Shown here: piece by piece, positions 31,060 through 34,040 of the stretch
Position numbering within the stretch: position 1 is the stretch's first letter
Layout: every line of letters starts with the position of its first letter
Assembly: GCF_009604455.1 (NCBI RefSeq)
Contig: NZ_WEGL01000023.1
Coordinates: 1 to 34,040 of the forward strand
Origin: Streptomyces sp. RB17
Lineage (GTDB): Bacteria; Actinomycetota; Actinomycetes; Streptomycetales; Streptomycetaceae
Length of the DNA stretch: 34,040 bases
Direction of reading: 5' to 3'
Translations under genes and position numbers: made by a program
Notes under the pieces: model-generated
The model's input: the letters and a program-made list of their open reading frames with translations, nothing else
The model's database searches: none
What the model was told of the DNA's origin: nothing

Positions 31060-33444
31060 TTCCAGGGCCCATTCGAGTCCCAGGTCGGCGAGTGCGGCGA
31101 GTTTGTCGGGGGCGAGCTTGGCGCGGCGTCCTTTCTGGTTCATGATCCACACTCCGAGGCGGACTTCGGTGCCGTCCTCCAGCCGCTCTACGTGGGCCCT
31201 GGGGACCTTCACAGAGCCCGTGCGGGCCTTGTACTGCACCAGGGCCGCAACGCCCCGCTCAAAGGCGCTCACGGGCGCCCTGGCCGGCTTCAGGGCCTCC
31301 TCCGGCTCCGGGGCCAGCGGCACGATGCCGAGCTGCTCCAGGCGCTCGCGCTGCCCGTCCGTCAGGGCCTGCCAGACCTCGGGCTTGCGCTGCCGGGCCA
31401 GCCACTTGCCGATGTCCATCCCGTGGACTGTGAACCCGGGCAGGACCTCCGTCTGGCCCTCTTCGTCGGCCACCAGCTCGCGCAGTGCGGCGTAGTGGCG
31501 CTGCCACTCCGCCGGCCACGACGGGTTCCAATCCTCGTCCACGGCCTCCAGCGCCGTCTTCCACTCGGGGTGTCCGTCCAGGGCGCCGGGCCTTCGGAGG
31601 TTGGAGAGCCACTGCCCCACCGGCCGGTCCAGCATGGTCGCGGGCCGGGGCGCGCACAGCGTCCAGTGCTGGTCGTAGTAGGCCTTCGCGGCTTCCAGGT
31701 TCTCCTGGAACCGCTCATCCGCCAGGGACCACACCATGCCGAGCTTCTCCAGCCGTGCTGCGCGCTGGCCGGTCATCTGCCCGGCCCCGTACGCCCTTCG
31801 CTGTTCTGCCACCCACTGTCCGAGGGGCATCGCGCCCTCTCGGTGTCCGTAGGGGACTCGGGCGTGCCCGACGCGCTCAGTGAATTTCTTGAGGGCCGCC
31901 CAGCCGCGTGCCCAGTCCTGGCGTTCGGTGTCGATCACGTTGAAGGACACCCAGTCCGCGACCATGGCGGGGTCACGCGGCGCGGCAAAACGGAGCAGGA
32001 GACGTGATTCTTCCTCGCCTTCCTCTGGTGCCGGGCCGATGTTCACGGACGGCTGCGCGACGTCTTTCTGCGGTTCCTGCGGGATCGCGAGCAATTCGAC
32101 GGCCTCTTCGTCGTGAGCGCGCAGACCCTCCAAAACCTTCACCAAAGGCCGATACGATCCCGAGGTGAACATGTCCTCCGGCTTTTCTCCCGGCTGGAGA
32201 AATACCGGCACGACCAAAGAGGCGAGCTTGCCCTCACCAGGCTTTTGACGGAGTGCCCGGCCGATGGCCTGGACGATGTCGTGCGGCGCCCCCTTGGGAT
32301 CCAGCAGGGCCACGCTGTCCACCGCCCTGATGTCCACGCCCTCACCCAGGACACGACAGTTCGAAAGCACAGCCCGCCGCGCGGTAGTACCGAACCCAGC
32401 CAGGACCTCCCGCCGCCGCTCGGGGACATGCTCGCCGCACAGCCAGTCCACCCAGATCTTCGCCGGGTACTTCTCGGGCTGGTCGGCGTGCAGCTTCGCC
32501 GCCACCCGCGCCAGGCCCTCCGCGTAGGCCTGCGCCTCTATCGTCCGGTGGTGGAAGGTGATGCACGTCTGCAGGTTGTGCTGCGCCATCGTGTGCAGCA
32601 GCGCGGCCTGGAGCGCCCCAAGCCGCTGACCGCGCACTTCCTCGGTGTGCCGGTCCTCACCCATCAGCCGCTCGGGCGTGACGACCGGGTCCTTCAGCTC
32701 CAGCACGATGATCTGATACCGCGCCAGCAACCCGCGCGAGACAGCCGACGCGAGCGAAAGCTTGTACAGGACAGGCCCGAAGACCTTCTCGTCATCCATG
32801 GAGGCCGCCATCTCGCGAGGCAGCGGGTCACGCGCCCCCTCCGCGACCTCGCGGTTCAGCCGCTCCTCCCAGATCCGCGGCGTGGCCGTCAGGTACAGCC
32901 GGCGGTGCGACGGGATGACGCCCTGGTTGTGGACGTCGGCCCACGCCTTACCCATCGAGCCGGAAGTCCGGTGGGCCTCATCGACCACCGTGAGGTCCAC
33001 CGGGGCCAACTGCTGCCCATAGGCGCCCTCGAAGGCCTCTGCCAGGACACCGAGGCTGGCGTACGTCCCGAAGATGGTGACGGGCCCCTGGCCATGCCAC
33101 AGAGCCAGCTGCACAGGGTTCGTGGTGGAACGCACCTTGAGGTTCCACAGCTCCGGGTCGTCCTGGAGCGAGCACACCGCAACCGCCGGCCCCGTATGCC
33201 CGGCCCTGCGCCACGCCTGGACGGTCTGGGTCAGAAGGTCCAGCGTCGGCACCAGCACGAGAATGCGGCCCTTGGGGACAAGCCGCTTTGCCGATGCCGC
33301 CGCAATGATGGTTTTTCCCGTTCCACACGCGGCGTGTACCTGCCCGCGCAGCCCATTAACGGGAATGCCGCCCGGCGGGATATCGAGACCGCAGACAATG
33401 GCAGCAACGGCCTCGACCTGATGGTCACGCAGTTTCACGGCCAT
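31054..33444 (-). CDS. ttrA: TtrA-like telomere helicase with HA repeats
   Basis: ATG 33444, with AAAGGAG 8 nt upstream, gives 796 residues. The superfamily-2 core has Walker A ACGTGKT (39-45), DEAH (155-158), TATP (186-189) and motif VI QAIGRALR (392-399). Residues ~508-793 are four HA repeats with LGQWVAEQRR, VGQWLSNLR, IGKWLARQR and LGVWIMNQK; the second ends DEDWNPSWPAEWQRHY, as in TniQ. Helicases of this type lie within a few hundred bases of many Streptomyces telomeres; TtrA of S. lividans/SLP2 is linked to conjugative transfer. The gene starts ~600 bp from the end and reads inward, with tap and tpg next. The role is probably end processing or transfer; the symbol is given by position and build. 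Confidence 0.85.
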   Translation of the reverse strand: MAVKLRDHQVEAVAAIVCGLDIPPGGIPVNGLRGQVHAACGTGKTIIAAASAKRLVPKGRILVLVPTLDLLTQTVQAWRRAGHTGPAVAVCSLQDDPELWNLKVRSTTNPVQLALWHGQGPVTIFGTYASLGVLAEAFEGAYGQQLAPVDLTVVDEAHRTSGSMGKAWADVHNQGVIPSHRRLYLTATPRIWEERLNREVAEGARDPLPREMAASMDDEKVFGPVLYKLSLASAVSRGLLARYQIIVLELKDPVVTPERLMGEDRHTEEVRGQRLGALQAALLHTMAQHNLQTCITFHHRTIEAQAYAEGLARVAAKLHADQPEKYPAKIWVDWLCGEHVPERRREVLAGFGTTARRAVLSNCRVLGEGVDIRAVDSVALLDPKGAPHDIVQAIGRALRQKPGEGKLASLVVPVFLQPGEKPEDMFTSGSYRPLVKVLEGLRAHDEEAVELLAIPQEPQKDVAQPSVNIGPAPEEGEEESRLLLRFAAPRDPAMVADWVSFNVIDTERQDWARGWAALKKFTERVGHARVPYGHREGAMPLGQWVAEQRRAYGAGQMTGQRAARLEKLGMVWSLADERFQENLEAAKAYYDQHWTLCAPRPATMLDRPVGQWLSNLRRPGALDGHPEWKTALEAVDEDWNPSWPAEWQRHYAALRELVADEEGQTEVLPGFTVHGMDIGKWLARQRKPEVWQALTDGQRERLEQLGIVPLAPEPEEALKPARAPVSAFERGVAALVQYKARTGSVKVPRAHVERLEDGTEVRLGVWIMNQKGRRAKLAPDKLAALADLGLEWALEG

Positions 33445-33526
33445 TCCCGTGTTCTCCTTTTTGCGGAATGTGGCGCGCAATTTGAAATGAAAGTCCGGCG
33501 CAGTGATGGGGGCCGGGGGGTGTGGT

Positions 33527-33570
33527 GTCTGGTACCAGACTCTACACAGTCAAGCACTGTGATGCATCAC
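33527..33570. promoter_or_regulatory. Three operator-like palindromes upstream of the helicase gene
   Basis: The stretch contains GTCTGGTACCAGAC (perfect, 33527-33540), CACAGT-N5-ACTGTG (33545-33561) and GTGATGCATCAC (perfect, 33559-33570). On the minus strand TTGACT, a fair -35 box, lies between the first two. They are about 85-125 bp upstream of the helicase start codon and likely control the helicase-tap-tpg transcript. The regulator is unknown; Tap, Tpg or an outside protein are candidates. Confidence 0.55.
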
Positions 33571-33850
33571 CGCGCGCCATGTTCCCGCCCCAGGATGATA
33601 CATGGCTGAATCCCGCTCCAACTCGGCGGGTTGTGGTGTGTACGTTGGCGGGGTATTGGTGAACGTGTCGGGGCGGTTTCGAGGCTGGGGGAGGGGTTCG
33701 GGTGGAGCGCAGCGGAGCCCGCCACTGCCGTGGAGGCCGGCATCCCGTCAGGTCGACGGTCCGTCACTTCCGCTGTCAGACATGGTGGCTAGGATTCCCA
33801 AGCTCTACACAGGCGCGAGCGCGATGCACCTGCCCTTGCTGCCAGCCTCG
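33571..33850. other. Subtelomeric spacer with an internal copy of a telomere palindrome core
   Basis: There is no gene here. The plus-strand frame 33602-33898 runs into the telomeric palindromes, has no ribosome binding site and resembles nothing. The 14-mer GGAGCGCAGCGGAG occurs at 33704-33717 and again, identically, in telomeric palindrome III (33979-33992). Confidence 0.6.
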
Positions 33851-34040
33851 GCACCCGCGCTTGCGCGGGTGCTCGCAATTCGCGCTTGCGCGAATTGACC
33901 CGCTTTCAGAATTCCGCTTGCGGAATTCAATTCCCGCGCTGGCGCGGGAATCTGGCGGAGCGTCAGCGGAGCCAGGCCGGAGCGCAGCGGAGGCCATCCT
34001 TCTGCGACGGCTTGCCGTCGCAGTTCCCGCTCCGCGGGAG
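33851..34040. repeat. Telomere: eight palindromes to the replicon end
   Basis: From the end inward: I 34026-34038 (CCCGC-TCC-GCGGG), II 34002-34023, III 33975-33995 (imperfect, around GCA), IV 33952-33975 (imperfect, CTGGC/GCCAG), V 33930-33951, VI 33909-33928, VII 33876-33897 and VIII 33851-33872. II, V, VI, VII and VIII have perfect arms of 9-10 bp with 2-nt loops; II, VI, VII and VIII share a GCTTGC centre. Read from the end on the minus strand, palindrome I is the CCCGCGGAGCGGG found at the tips of most Streptomyces replicons. During replication the single-stranded 3' overhang (plus strand here) folds into these hairpins, which Tap and Tpg recognise. The window ends two bases beyond palindrome I, so this is at or almost at the physical end. 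Confidence 0.93.

Larger units (their letters stand above)
20079..34040. mobile_element. Putative Tn7-like telomeric transposon (tns module plus telomere-maintenance module)
   Basis: The unit contains, from inside to outside, tniQ, tnsC, tnsB, tnsA-like, a HEPN-like gene on the other strand, tpg, tap, a TtrA-like helicase and the telomere. Transposition genes and telomere genes are on one strand and contiguous. The element would have one ordinary end near 20.1 kb and the replicon end as the other boundary, so moving it to another linear or broken DNA would give that DNA a complete telomere. Gene identities are seen directly; the unit as a mobile telomere is an inference. I recall recent work describing telomeric transposons in cyanobacteria and Streptomyces but cannot check it here. 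Confidence 0.65.

Noticed and set aside
32113..33609. 498-codon open frame on the plus strand opposite the helicase
   Set aside because: It overlaps all helicase motifs on the other strand and shows no family resemblance.
33602..33898. 98-codon open frame next to the telomere
   Set aside because: It runs into the palindromes, which are structural, and lacks a ribosome binding site and any known similarity.
1..34040. tRNA or rRNA genes, integrase attachment site
   Set aside because: No tRNA-like cloverleaf arms, rRNA segments, or tyrosine/serine integrase gene were recognised.

Overview
The window reads as the right-hand end of a linear Streptomyces replicon (chromosome arm or large linear plasmid; the sequence alone does not say which). 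GC content is very high, codon use is typical of streptomycetes, and the last ~190 bases (33851-34040) are a run of eight palindromes ending in the motif typical of Streptomyces telomeres. The genes for telomere maintenance lie next to it: a TtrA-like helicase, tap (telomere-associated protein) and tpg (terminal protein that caps the 5' end).

Region 1 (1-10.7 kb) is accessory and partly decayed: nested IS5-family fragments; a HasB/HasA-like pair (nucleotide-sugar dehydrogenase and processive family-2 glycosyltransferase) with a small membrane protein between them; several small Streptomyces hypotheticals; an orphan conservon half (NIT-domain sensor kinase plus roadblock protein) lying between two ~125-bp direct repeats; and a DUF6573 pseudogene. 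Region 2 (10.7-20 kb) holds a cluster of hairpins, a DUF2637 plasmid-type membrane protein, an IS200/IS605-type tnpB element, an IS110 fragment, a 5'-truncated BTAD regulator, a CoiA-like gene, a small membrane protein and an HTH protein. It also holds a relic of the 3' end of a tniQ gene at 18.2-18.35 kb.

Region 3 (about 20.1 kb to the end) is the notable part. A tightly coupled operon, tnsA-like / tnsB / tnsC / tniQ (27016 to 20135, minus strand), sits directly inside the tpg-tap-helicase-telomere block. I interpret the whole 14-kb end as one mobile unit, a Tn7-like telomeric transposon with one conventional transposon end near 20.1 kb and the telomere as its other boundary. Its TniQ is fused to four ~150-residue helicase-associated (HA) repeats whose signature is shared with the HA repeats of the telomere helicase, which suggests that TniQ targets telomeric DNA. 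The TnsA-like subunit has lost its recognisable catalytic Glu and Asp. Tap carries segments resembling the palm motifs of family-B, protein-primed DNA polymerases. A HEPN-like (TIGR02391/Ymh-type) gene on the opposite strand and a relic of a second telomere-helicase C terminus lie between tnsA and tpg. Together with the tniQ relic at 18.3 kb, these point to repeated turnover of such elements at this chromosome or plasmid end.
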